NCBI GenBank assembly: GCA_023446675.1
Contig: JAEXPO010000082.1
Location: forward strand, 1 to 5,966
DNA length: 5,966 nucleotides
Source of the DNA: Bacillota bacterium
GTDB lineage: Bacteria; Bacillota; Clostridia; DSM-8532
Direction: 5' to 3'
Part shown: piece after piece, positions 1 to 5,237 of the stretch
Numbering within the stretch: the first letter of the stretch is position 1
Layout: each line of letters opens with the position of its first letter
Program-made: the position numbers and the translations under genes
Notes under the pieces: model-generated
What the model was told of the DNA's origin: nothing
Seen by the model: the letters and a program-made list of their open reading frames with translations, nothing else
Database searches by the model: none

Positions 1-300
1 TTCCCGGATAGCACCTACCGCGCCCATAATTTTTTCACTAAAGGTACGCTCACTATTGTTTAGCAGAAATATAACTTTCTGTGCATAGGTATCTGCCCAG
101 CTCTTTATCAGTTGATTAAGAATTTCCTCTTTGCTTTGAAAACAGCGGTAAAACATCCCTTTGGCTCCGCCCGCAGCCTTCATAATGTCCTGAATAGAGG
201 TTTCCTCATATCCCTTTACTATAAAAAGCTCCTGCGCAGCGTCTAATATATCCTTTTCCCATTGAGCAGGTGTTTTTTTTACCGGACGCGCCAAACGCAT
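1..300 (-). CDS. TetR-family transcriptional regulator, N-terminal 100 residues (cut by window edge)
   Basis: The frame is open from an ATG at 300 to the left edge, so only the DNA-binding half is present. Residues about 13-60 have the TetR_N layout: a first helix (WEKDILDAAQELF), then a helix-turn-helix running from ETSIQDIMKAAG through GAKGMFYRCF to SKEEIL. This pattern is diagnostic of TetR/AcrR one-component repressors. The ligand-binding half lies outside the window, so the inducer cannot be guessed. The start is uncertain: GGAGGG at 307-302 is only 1-2 bases from the ATG, whereas a TTG at 294-292 has 8-base spacing and would give an N-terminus reading MARPVKKTPAQ. The gene has its own consensus promoter and a long palindrome between promoter and start, which points to autorepression. 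Its targets may include genes beyond the left edge. Confidence 0.9.
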   Translation of the reverse strand, partial: MRLARPVKKTPAQWEKDILDAAQELFIVKGYEETSIQDIMKAAGGAKGMFYRCFQSKEEILNQLIKSWADTYAQKVIFLLNNSERTFSEKIMGAVGAIRE

Positions 301-308
301 GCCCTCCA

Positions 309-347
309 ATATAATAATTATTGACCCTAAGTCATTAATTATTATAT
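309..347. promoter_or_regulatory. 39-bp near-perfect palindrome, probable TetR-family operator
   Basis: The sequence is symmetric about base 328. Arms 309-320 and 336-347 are perfectly complementary over 12 bp. After one mismatch (321/335), the inner half-sites TGAC (322-325) and GTCA (331-334) are again complementary around a 5-base centre. The palindrome covers the -10 box and probable start site of the TetR promoter and ends just before its ribosome binding site. TetR proteins bind such inverted repeats as dimers, often next to their own gene. Binding here would block RNA polymerase. The assignment to this regulator is inference from position. Confidence 0.8.
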
Positions 348-350
348 AAT
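321..350 (+). promoter_or_regulatory. Possible divergent plus-strand promoter overlapping the TetR operator
   Basis: On the plus strand, TTGACC (321-326) and TATAAT (345-350) are 18 bases apart. The score is 11 of 12 against the sigma-A consensus with an acceptable spacer. It overlaps the palindrome, so the same repressor would control it. TetR genes are often divergent from the gene they regulate, but no intact plus-strand gene follows. The only ORF is 13 codons (369-410). The AT-rich palindrome makes a chance -10 box fairly likely. Confidence 0.4.
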
Positions 351-369
351 TTCAGTCCGGGAGTGTCAA
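341..369 (-). promoter_or_regulatory. Perfect-consensus sigma-A promoter of the TetR gene
   Basis: Read on the minus strand, TTGACA (369-364) and TATAAT (346-341) are separated by exactly 17 bases (363-347), matching the housekeeping consensus at all 12 positions. Transcription would start near 334, giving a leader of about 34 bases before the ATG at 300. A promoter this strong in front of a repressor gene normally implies tight repression, consistent with the palindrome over its -10 box. Confidence 0.85.
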
Positions 370-535
370 TGATTTCTCCGGTTCCAGTGCTTTATCACTT
401 AAAAAAATAATTACTTAGCCCTTCAGCGCCGCTATAAAAAGAATCAATTGCCTATGGGACACTTTATTCAGAAACTTCGTATTTAGCATTTTTCATTGAT
501 ATATAAATTTTCTCCGCAGGTGCTATACACTCTTT
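351..535. other. Gene-free stretch between TetR promoter and VOC pseudogene
   Basis: Apart from the -35 box of the TetR promoter, nothing here supports a functional gene. The plus strand has a 13-codon ORF at 369-410 with a GGGAG five bases before its ATG. The minus strand from 535 to the TAA at 466-464 continues the frame of the VOC remnant after its TGA (readable residues include KIYISMKNAKYEVSE), but I do not recognise this as VOC sequence. It may be decayed tail or unrelated DNA. Confidence 0.5.
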
Positions 536-731
536 TCACTCATTCTGCAACGCTTCTTGATTATCCGTAATAAAATAAGCATCTTCCCCATAGCCGTAAA
601 TTTCACTATTGGGGAATACTTTTTTACTGGGGTTCTTTTACGTCTAAATACCTAACAATTCTAAATCCCATAATTTCGTTGTAATACTTGGCGGTTTCTT
701 CAATAGCATTGAGAACAAAGGCACGAAATAT
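536..731 (-). pseudogene. Remnant of a VOC (glyoxalase/bleomycin-resistance fold) protein gene
   Basis: Two minus-strand pieces in different frames together resemble a VOC-superfamily protein. Piece one (731-624) reads FVLNAIEETAKYYNEIMGF and then RIVRYLDVKEP before a TAA; the first part is the family's typical first helix, ending in the YY..x.GF motif. Piece two (628-536, shifted one frame) reads SKKVFPNSEIYGYGEDAYF and then ITDNQEALQNE, matching the region after the metal-binding strand, and stops at TGA. From memory of the family, the intervening strand (usually H-x-CLYRD-like) is missing, so a small deletion plus frameshift is likely. No start codon is in place; ATA stands where one might be expected. 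The C-terminal half with the second beta-alpha-beta-beta-beta module is absent. It begins almost directly after the esterase stop and may once have been the next gene of that operon. Confidence 0.75.
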
Positions 732-743
732 AAGTATATAATA

Positions 744-1634
744 TTACTCTCCATAGAACATTAAGTATCTATCCATATAGTTATAGCAATACGCTAGGCT
801 ATGGTTTCCCGAAAACAAATTAAACTCTGCTTTAATCTGATTATCAGTTAATATTTCATACAACTTTTTACATCCTTCAACGTTAACATCCGTTTCGCCT
901 GTATCAAGATAAACCGACAATCCTGTCAGATCCTTAACTCCAGCTAGCATAACAGGGTCTCTCTCAGCACGGGTTTTTTCATCTGGATACAGCCATTTAA
1001 GCCAGCTCATTTCGTCGGAGCTGTTAATGTCATCGTCCAGAAATATGGACGGACTGTGCCCTCCGACTTTCGCGAACAGATTGGGATGATTAAAGGCGAG
1101 ATACAGAGCCGCGAACCCGCCCATCGAATACCCGCCTATATAACGTCCGCTTCTCGACGTATCCGTGCTGAAATGCTCGTCAATATAGGGAATGGCCTCA
1201 TTGATGATATAATCCTCGTACATTCCCTCATCGAGTTCCACATGGGAAGACTCTATTCGCAGCGCCCTTGTTACGGTTCTATGTTCTGCTCTGGAATTTA
1301 ACCCAAAGCTGAAATCTATGCCAAGCGCCACAATAATCAATGGGGGAATCTCATTGCTCCGAGTTAGCTTGTCGGCGGTTTCGGTTATACCGAATTGATT
1401 TATTACGGTATAAGAGGAGCCTCCGCTGCTCGGCAAAAAATATAGCACCGGATATTTTGTATTGCTGTCATAGTTTTCGGGCAGATAAACTTGCGAAATC
1501 ATACTTTTGCCCAGAATGGAACTTTCTATAGTTATTTTTTTTAATCGTTCATCTTGCCTATCGTTTTTTGAGGAACAACCTCCTATAAGTGCAATAACTA
1601 TAAAAACAAGCATACACAAGCGGATTGTTTTCAA
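744..1634 (-). CDS. Secreted lipoprotein esterase, alpha/beta-hydrolase of the esterase D / putative esterase family
   Basis: The 296-residue product begins with a lipoprotein signal: charged start (KTIR), hydrophobic core, and lipobox LIGGC with Cys20 as the lipidated residue. It should be anchored on the outer face of the membrane. The rest has the fold of the PF00756 esterases (esterase D, feruloyl/acetyl-xylan esterases, enterochelin esterase): an early YPVLYFLPSSGG oxyanion strand (61-72), nucleophile elbow GGYSMGG with Ser170, an acidic residue at Asp244 or Asp249 in YLDTGETD, and His278 in SGNHSLAY. The triad therefore looks complete; the substrate cannot be told. The start is TTG (1634-1632), with GGAG at 1646-1643 and 8-base spacing; this is the only start that retains the whole signal peptide. 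Only 18 bases separate it from the antitoxin gene upstream, so the two are probably co-transcribed. No clear terminator follows. Confidence 0.88.
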   Translation of the reverse strand: MKTIRLCMLVFIVIALIGGCSSKNDRQDERLKKITIESSILGKSMISQVYLPENYDSNTKYPVLYFLPSSGGSSYTVINQFGITETADKLTRSNEIPPLIIVALGIDFSFGLNSRAEHRTVTRALRIESSHVELDEGMYEDYIINEAIPYIDEHFSTDTSRSGRYIGGYSMGGFAALYLAFNHPNLFAKVGGHSPSIFLDDDINSSDEMSWLKWLYPDEKTRAERDPVMLAGVKDLTGLSVYLDTGETDVNVEGCKKLYEILTDNQIKAEFNLFSGNHSLAYCYNYMDRYLMFYGE

Positions 1635-1652
1635 TTTGACAACTCCAGTCTA

Positions 1653-1943
1653 TTAATCTTTATCATCGCTGTTCAAGTCCTCCATCAGCGCTGTTACACT
1701 ATTATAGCTTTTGGCAGGCACTTTACCAGCTATGATATCACGGGCTTCCTGAATAGCGGCAAGCGTTTCGGCGTTATACTGAGGGTTTTTGACCTCAAAG
1801 GGCAACCCTCCAGCGAGAATAACCTGATGAAGAAATATATTGATAGCTTCGGTAGTCGAAAGGCCCAGGGTTTTAAGCGTAGCTTCAACACCAGCTTTAA
1901 CGGCTGATTCAACTCGAATGTGCAATGTTTCCGATTTAGCCAT
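1653..1943 (-). CDS. RelB/DinJ-family antitoxin without a neighbouring toxin
   Basis: The 96-residue product has the RelB/DinJ arrangement: an N-terminal ribbon-helix-helix DNA-binding region (about 4-45; ETLHIRVE strand, then helices through LGLSTTEAINIFLHQVI), the family signature GLPFEV (46-51), and a charged, probably flexible C-terminus (YNSVTALMEDLNSDDKD) that in relatives wraps the toxin. In family members the antitoxin also represses its own promoter. An ATG ten codons upstream (1973) is rejected because it lies in the -10 box; the ATG at 1943 has GGAGG (1956-1952) at 8-base spacing. RelE/YafQ-type toxins usually follow immediately, often overlapping; here an esterase follows instead and no toxin ORF is found upstream either. 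It is therefore an orphan antitoxin, a remnant of a lost module, or a regulator of its new partner. Confidence 0.88.
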   Translation of the reverse strand: MAKSETLHIRVESAVKAGVEATLKTLGLSTTEAINIFLHQVILAGGLPFEVKNPQYNAETLAAIQEARDIIAGKVPAKSYNSVTALMEDLNSDDKD

Positions 1944-1949
1944 ATTGCT

Positions 1950-1956
1950 CACCTCC
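1950..1956 (-). promoter_or_regulatory. Ribosome binding site deciding the antitoxin start
   Basis: GGAGGTG (1956-1950) is a near-perfect Shine-Dalgarno sequence; its GGAGG core ends 8 bases before the ATG at 1943. It selects this start over the in-frame ATG at 1973, which lies upstream of it. Confidence 0.8.
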
Positions 1957-1971
1957 AGTATTAATATATGC

Positions 1972-2000
1972 ATTGTATCACGTTATATATACATATTCAA
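1972..2000 (-). promoter_or_regulatory. Sigma-A promoter of the antitoxin-esterase unit
   Basis: On the minus strand, TTGAAT (2000-1995) and TACAAT (1977-1972) are 17 bases apart, each close to consensus. The start site would fall near 1965, leaving a leader of about 22 bases and fixing translation at 1943 rather than 1973. The spacer and flanks are rich in TATATA-type sequence that could hold ribbon-helix-helix binding sites, but I found no strong inverted repeat. Confidence 0.75.
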
Positions 2001-2227
2001 CACGTTCCTCATCAACAATATAGAACCAAACAAATTACAGGATAATAGCTGCCAGCAGAATAATCTTATTTTTTATATCAAAAAGAATTCATTATTAAAC
2101 CATAACAATGCCTGCAAACAGACTAATTCTCACTTTTTCATGTAAAAATGTGTACCATAATTCAAACCTAAAAAGTGTTCCCTAATACATGTTTTTTAAT
2201 TTTTAATCACTTAAAAATAATGTTTTT
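2001..2227. other. AT-rich intergenic stretch, no gene seen
   Basis: Between the antitoxin promoter and the ppdK terminator there is no ORF with both a start signal and recognisable content on either strand. The stretch is markedly AT-rich. It contains a weak hairpin at 2131-2152 (CACTTTTT pairing with AAAAA-t-GTG) and CTGCCAGCAG near 2049-2058, neither convincing as a functional site. Most plus-strand reading here is an accidental extension antisense to the antitoxin gene. Confidence 0.5.
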
Positions 2228-2238
2228 TTAAAAAAACA
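2221..2238. repeat. T7A7 perfect palindrome in the terminator tail
   Basis: Bases 2221-2238 read TG, seven T, seven A, CA, and are a perfect 18-bp palindrome. The half nearest the stem supplies the terminator's T run on the minus strand. Such T-A junction tracts are stiff and easily melted; a separate function is not shown. Confidence 0.6.
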
Positions 2239-2273
2239 AGGTGCCTACAGTCAATTTTCCAACTGTCGGCACC
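2228..2273 (-). terminator. Intrinsic terminator of ppdK
   Basis: On the minus strand GGTGCC (2273-2268) pairs with GGCACC (2245-2240), and after one mismatch ACAGT (2266-2262 region) pairs with ACTGT, giving an 11-bp GC-containing stem with a loop of about 10 bases. It is followed by TTG and a run of seven T. This is a canonical rho-independent terminator beginning about 83 bases after the ppdK stop. It has no T run on the other side, so it acts in one direction only. Confidence 0.9.
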
Positions 2274-2356
2274 CGGTTCATGTGATATTAATATTCCCTT
2301 AAACTATTATGCCGCAAGGCTTATACCCCATGTATCTTACACTGGCCTACGCTTAC

Positions 2357-4978
2357 TTAGCCTTTGAGCGCCGCCTGAGCTGCCGCAAGCCTTGCAATAG
2401 GCACACGGAAGGGTGAGCAGGATACATAGCTGAGCCCTGTTCTGTGGCAGAACTCAATGGAGGAAGGGTCTCCCCCGTGCTCACCGCATATTCCCAGCTT
2501 AATGTCGGGGCGGACTTTTTTGCCGAGCGTCACAGCCATTTCAACAAGCCTGCCTACGCCGGTCTGATCCAGCTTGGCAAAAGGATCCGACTCATAAATC
2601 TTTTTGCTGTAATAGTCCTCCAGGAATTTACCCGCATCGTCCCGTGAGAAGCCGAAGGTCATTTGCGTAAGGTCATTGGTTCCAAAGGAAAAGAATTCGG
2701 CTTCAGCGGCTATTTCGTCCGCCGTGAGGGCGGCTCTCGGGATTTCTATCATGGTTCCCACCTTGTATTCCAGGCGGACGCCTTCTGCGGCAAGAACCTC
2801 CTCAATGGTTTTCACCACAATCCCCTTTACATATTTAAGCTCATTAATATCCCCCACCAATGGAATCATGATTTCGGGAACCACATTAAGGCCGTCCCTG
2901 TTTACGCTGATGGCTGCCTCAATAACCGCCCGGGTCTGCATTTCGGCTATTTCCGGATAGGAAACAGCCAGACGGCAGCCGCGATGGCCCATCATGGGAT
3001 TGAATTCATGAAGCTCATGAATTCTGGCTTTAACCGCTTCACTGGTTTTTCCCATTTCCACAGCCAAAGCCTCTATACTCTCCTCATCCTTGGGAACAAA
3101 TTCATGAAGAGGGGGATCCAGATAACGTATGGTAACCGGGAAGCCCTTCATTTCTCGGAAGAGGCCTTCAAAATCGCTTTTCTGCATGGGAAGCAGCTTA
3201 TCAAGAGCCTTGCGCCTGTGAGCTTCATCGGTTGCGAGTATCATCTCCCGCATGGCCTTAATGCGTTCACCTTCAAAGAACATATGCTCCGTACGGCAAA
3301 GCCCTATGCCTTCCGCACCGAATTTCCTGGCCTGGGAGGCATCCGCAGGCGTATCGGCATTAGCTCTTACCTTAAGGACGCGAACCTCGTCGGCCCAGCT
3401 CATAAGAGTATTAAAATCTCCTGTCAGCTCCGGATCCACTGAGGGCAGCTTACCTGCATAAATATTGCCGGTGGAGCCGTTAAGGGAAATCCAGTCCCCT
3501 TCTCTGTAAACGTTGCCGGATTTATCCTTAAACAGCTTTTCCTCTTCCTTTATTACAATCTCACCGCAGCCGGCCACACAGCAGGTGCCCATACCACGGG
3601 CTACAACAGCCGCATGGGAAGTCATACCGCCCCTGGCAGTAAGAATCCCCTGGGAAACGTGCATGCCCTCAATATCCTCGGGAGAGGTTTCCAGACGAAC
3701 CAGGATCACCTGCTTCTCACCCTTTTCATAGGCTTCCACAGCTTCCTCTGCGGTAAAATAGATTTTACCGGTAGCAGCTCCCGGAGAAGCAGGAAGACCT
3801 CTGGCAACAGGCTGAGCCGCCTTCAGAGCTTTGGCCTCAAATTCAGGGTGAAGCAGAGAATCCAATTGCTTGGGATCCACCTTTAAAAGAGCTTCTTCCT
3901 TGGTAACCATACCTTCCCTTACCAGATCCACGGCAATTTTCAGCGCCGCCTGGGCGGTACGCTTGCCGTTTCGGGTTTGAAGCATGAAAAGCTTGCCCTT
4001 TTCAATGGTAAATTCCATGTCCTGCATGTCCCTGTAATGGGACTCAAGCTTTCCTGCTATGGAAACAAACTTGCCATAGGCATCGGGATTGGTTTGTTTA
4101 AGCTGGTCGATGGACTGGGGTGTGCGTATACCGGCAACCACATCCTCCCCTTGTGCATTCATCAGGAATTCACCGTAAAGCTTCTTTTCGCCTGTGGAGG
4201 GGTTTCTGGTGAAGGCCACGCCTGTGCCGGAATCGTCGCCCATATTGCCGTAAACCATTTCCTGAACATTAACGGCTGTTCCCCAGTCACCGGGGATATC
4301 GTTCAAACGGCGATAAATAATGGCTCTTGGATTGTCCCACGAACGAAATACGGCCTTTATAGCCTCAAGAAGCTGTACCCGGGGCTCCTGGGGAAAGTCT
4401 TCTCCCTTTTCCGCTTTGTAAAGGCTATGGTAGTTTTTCACCAGCTCCTTCAAGTCCTCTGCGGTAAGCTCCGTATCCAGCTTCACACCCTTTTCTTCCT
4501 TGGCGTGCTCGAGAAGATGCTCAAACTTGTTTTTCTCTATTCCCATAACCACGTCGCTGAACATGGAAATAAAGCGGCGATAGCTGTCATAGGCAAAGCG
4601 GGAATTGCTTGTAAGACGTGCAAGGCCTTCCACAACATTATCGTTGAGGCCCAGGTTGAGTATGGTATCCATCATACCCGGCATGGAGGCTCTGGCTCCC
4701 GAGCGGACGGACACCAGAAGGGGATTGTCAGGGTTTCCAAACTGTTTTTCAACAATCTTTTCCATTTTTTCAAGATATTCATAGATTTGATCTTCGATGT
4801 CCTTTTCGATTTTGCCTTTATCCCTGTAATAACGGGTGCAGGCTTCCGTTGATACGGTAAATCCTCTTGGAACCGGGAGGCCAAGGCCTGTCATTTCAGC
4901 CAGATTGGCCCCCTTGCCTCCCAGCAGATTTTTCATGGATGCATTACCTTCGCTGAAGAGATACACGTATTTTGCCAT
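2357..4978 (-). CDS. ppdK: Pyruvate, phosphate dikinase (PPDK)
   Basis: This cytoplasmic enzyme interconverts ATP + phosphate + pyruvate and AMP + PPi + PEP; many anaerobic clostridia use it in PPi-linked glycolysis in place of, or beside, pyruvate kinase. The 873-residue product matches the family's usual length. Domains in order: N-terminal ATP-grasp nucleotide-binding region (about 1-340; GGKGANLAEMT at 20-30, SVRSGARASMPGMMDT at 90-105, MEFTIEKGKLFMLQTR near 321-336); swivelling phosphohistidine domain (about 385-510) with GGMTSHAAVVARG and catalytic His455 next to Thr453; C-terminal PEP/pyruvate TIM barrel (about 520-873) with Arg562, Arg618, Glu745, Asn768 and Cys831 in GICGEHGGDP. No key residue is missing. 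The frame stays open to an ATG at 5095, but AGGAGG at 4991-4986 marks the true start: the ATG at 4978 (7-base spacing) or its neighbour at 4981 (4-base). The first gives MAKYVYLF, the family's usual N-terminus. Confidence 0.98.
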   Translation of the reverse strand: MAKYVYLFSEGNASMKNLLGGKGANLAEMTGLGLPVPRGFTVSTEACTRYYRDKGKIEKDIEDQIYEYLEKMEKIVEKQFGNPDNPLLVSVRSGARASMPGMMDTILNLGLNDNVVEGLARLTSNSRFAYDSYRRFISMFSDVVMGIEKNKFEHLLEHAKEEKGVKLDTELTAEDLKELVKNYHSLYKAEKGEDFPQEPRVQLLEAIKAVFRSWDNPRAIIYRRLNDIPGDWGTAVNVQEMVYGNMGDDSGTGVAFTRNPSTGEKKLYGEFLMNAQGEDVVAGIRTPQSIDQLKQTNPDAYGKFVSIAGKLESHYRDMQDMEFTIEKGKLFMLQTRNGKRTAQAALKIAVDLVREGMVTKEEALLKVDPKQLDSLLHPEFEAKALKAAQPVARGLPASPGAATGKIYFTAEEAVEAYEKGEKQVILVRLETSPEDIEGMHVSQGILTARGGMTSHAAVVARGMGTCCVAGCGEIVIKEEEKLFKDKSGNVYREGDWISLNGSTGNIYAGKLPSVDPELTGDFNTLMSWADEVRVLKVRANADTPADASQARKFGAEGIGLCRTEHMFFEGERIKAMREMILATDEAHRRKALDKLLPMQKSDFEGLFREMKGFPVTIRYLDPPLHEFVPKDEESIEALAVEMGKTSEAVKARIHELHEFNPMMGHRGCRLAVSYPEIAEMQTRAVIEAAISVNRDGLNVVPEIMIPLVGDINELKYVKGIVVKTIEEVLAAEGVRLEYKVGTMIEIPRAALTADEIAAEAEFFSFGTNDLTQMTFGFSRDDAGKFLEDYYSKKIYESDPFAKLDQTGVGRLVEMAVTLGKKVRPDIKLGICGEHGGDPSSIEFCHRTGLSYVSCSPFRVPIARLAAAQAALKG

Positions 4979-4985
4979 CATAGTC

Positions 4986-4991
4986 CCTCCT
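4986..4991 (-). promoter_or_regulatory. Ribosome binding site deciding the ppdK start
   Basis: AGGAGG is a full Shine-Dalgarno match. Tandem ATG codons follow at 4981 and 4978, with spacings of 4 and 7 bases. It lies downstream of the longer in-frame ATGs at 5095 and 4999 and so rules out the 39-residue N-terminal extension. Confidence 0.9.
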
Positions 4992-5004
4992 GAATACATT
5001 TTGG

Positions 5005-5116
5005 GGATGTCTAAACAAAAAAGAGTTTTTAAAACATCCAATTTAAGCTCAATACCAGAGGAATTACACGTAGTAAAAAATGGTATTAATGTCATTGTAC
5101 GTCAAAAAACTCTTTT
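5005..5116 (-). repeat. Nested inverted repeats in the ppdK leader
   Basis: A perfect 12-bp inverted repeat has arms AAAAGAGTTTTT (5019-5030) and AAAAACTCTTTT (5105-5116). Inside it, on nearly the same axis, lie AATACCA (5051-5057) with TGGTATT (5081-5087), and TTAC (5064-5067) with GTAA (5073-5076). A third pair, GGATGT (5005-5010) with ACATCC (5034-5039), encloses one arm of the outer repeat, so the two foldings would compete or form a pseudoknot. The block ends 13 bases before the ppdK ribosome binding site. It may be a leader fold controlling ppdK, a weak glyS terminator, or a small palindromic repeat element. I found no convincing ppdK promoter or target-site duplication. Confidence 0.5.
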
Positions 5117-5140
5117 CATTCACAGAAAGTCGGCTATTAT

Positions 5141-5225
5141 CTTTTACGCATTTCACTCATTTCCGGCCTTGGGACCGGACGCAAGCACCCTTGCTTGCAC
5201 GGTTTTGATATCCATGGGGTAAAAG
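5141..5225 (-). ncRNA. Candidate structured RNA between glyS and ppdK (class unknown)
   Basis: Transcribed from the minus strand, two stable hairpins lie one base apart. One pairs 5181-5187 with 5192-5198 (GCAAGCA/TGCTTGC, 7 bp, 4-base loop). The other pairs 5162-5168 with 5173-5179 (TCCGGCC/GACCGGA, 7 bp with one G-U, loop CCAA in the RNA). A further pairing, 5141-5147 with 5219-5225 (CUUUUAC with GUAAAAG), would close both into a three-way junction. No T run follows, so these are not a typical terminator. The shape resembles a small cis-regulatory RNA, but I cannot match it to a known riboswitch class. A palindromic intergenic repeat or constraint from the overlapping 27-codon ORF are alternatives. 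Confidence 0.4.
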
Positions 5226-5236
5226 GCTGCGAGCAT
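5153..5236 (-). CDS. Possible 27-residue peptide overlapping the glyS-ppdK spacer structure
   Basis: An ATG begins one base after the glyS TGA (TGA-T-ATG) and runs 27 codons to a TGA at 5155-5153. It reads MLAAFYPMDIKTVQAR and then VLASGPKAGNE. A second in-frame ATG is at 5215. The tight junction would allow translational coupling, but the only Shine-Dalgarno-like sequence (AAGGA within glyS) is about 18 bases upstream. The composition looks protein-like, yet the same bases form both hairpins, so it may be a chance ORF over an RNA element. I do not recognise the peptide. Confidence 0.25.
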   Translation of the reverse strand: MLAAFYPMDIKTVQARVLASGPKAGNE

Positions 5237-5237
5237 A

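Noticed and set aside
1944..1973. Ten-residue extension of the antitoxin from the ATG at 1973
   Set aside because: That ATG lies in the -10 box of the promoter and upstream of the ribosome binding site.
1840..2145. 101-residue plus-strand ORF
   Set aside because: Half is antisense to the antitoxin and the rest is low-complexity AT-rich sequence, with no ribosome binding site.
2131..2152. Hairpin CACTTTTT-CATGT-AAAAA-t-GTG as a terminator or operator
   Set aside because: The stem is almost all A-T with a bulge and no gene ends or starts beside it; likely chance in AT-rich DNA.
2663..3442. Long plus-strand ORFs opposite ppdK (also 3977-4852)
   Set aside because: They are antisense shadows of a highly conserved gene, have no ribosome binding sites and no recognisable domains.
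4979..5095. 39-residue N-terminal extension of PPDK from the ATG at 5095
   Set aside because: The strong AGGAGG at 4991-4986 and the family's usual MAKYVYLF-type N-terminus place the start at 4978; the extension overlaps the palindromic leader.
5019..5116. Complete insertion sequence or MITE
   Set aside because: Terminal repeats exist, but I see no target-site duplication or transposase and the arms are simple A/T-rich sequence; copy number cannot be judged here.
5162..5198. The two hairpins as the glyS intrinsic terminator
   Set aside because: No T run follows either stem on the minus strand, so they do not fit a rho-independent terminator.
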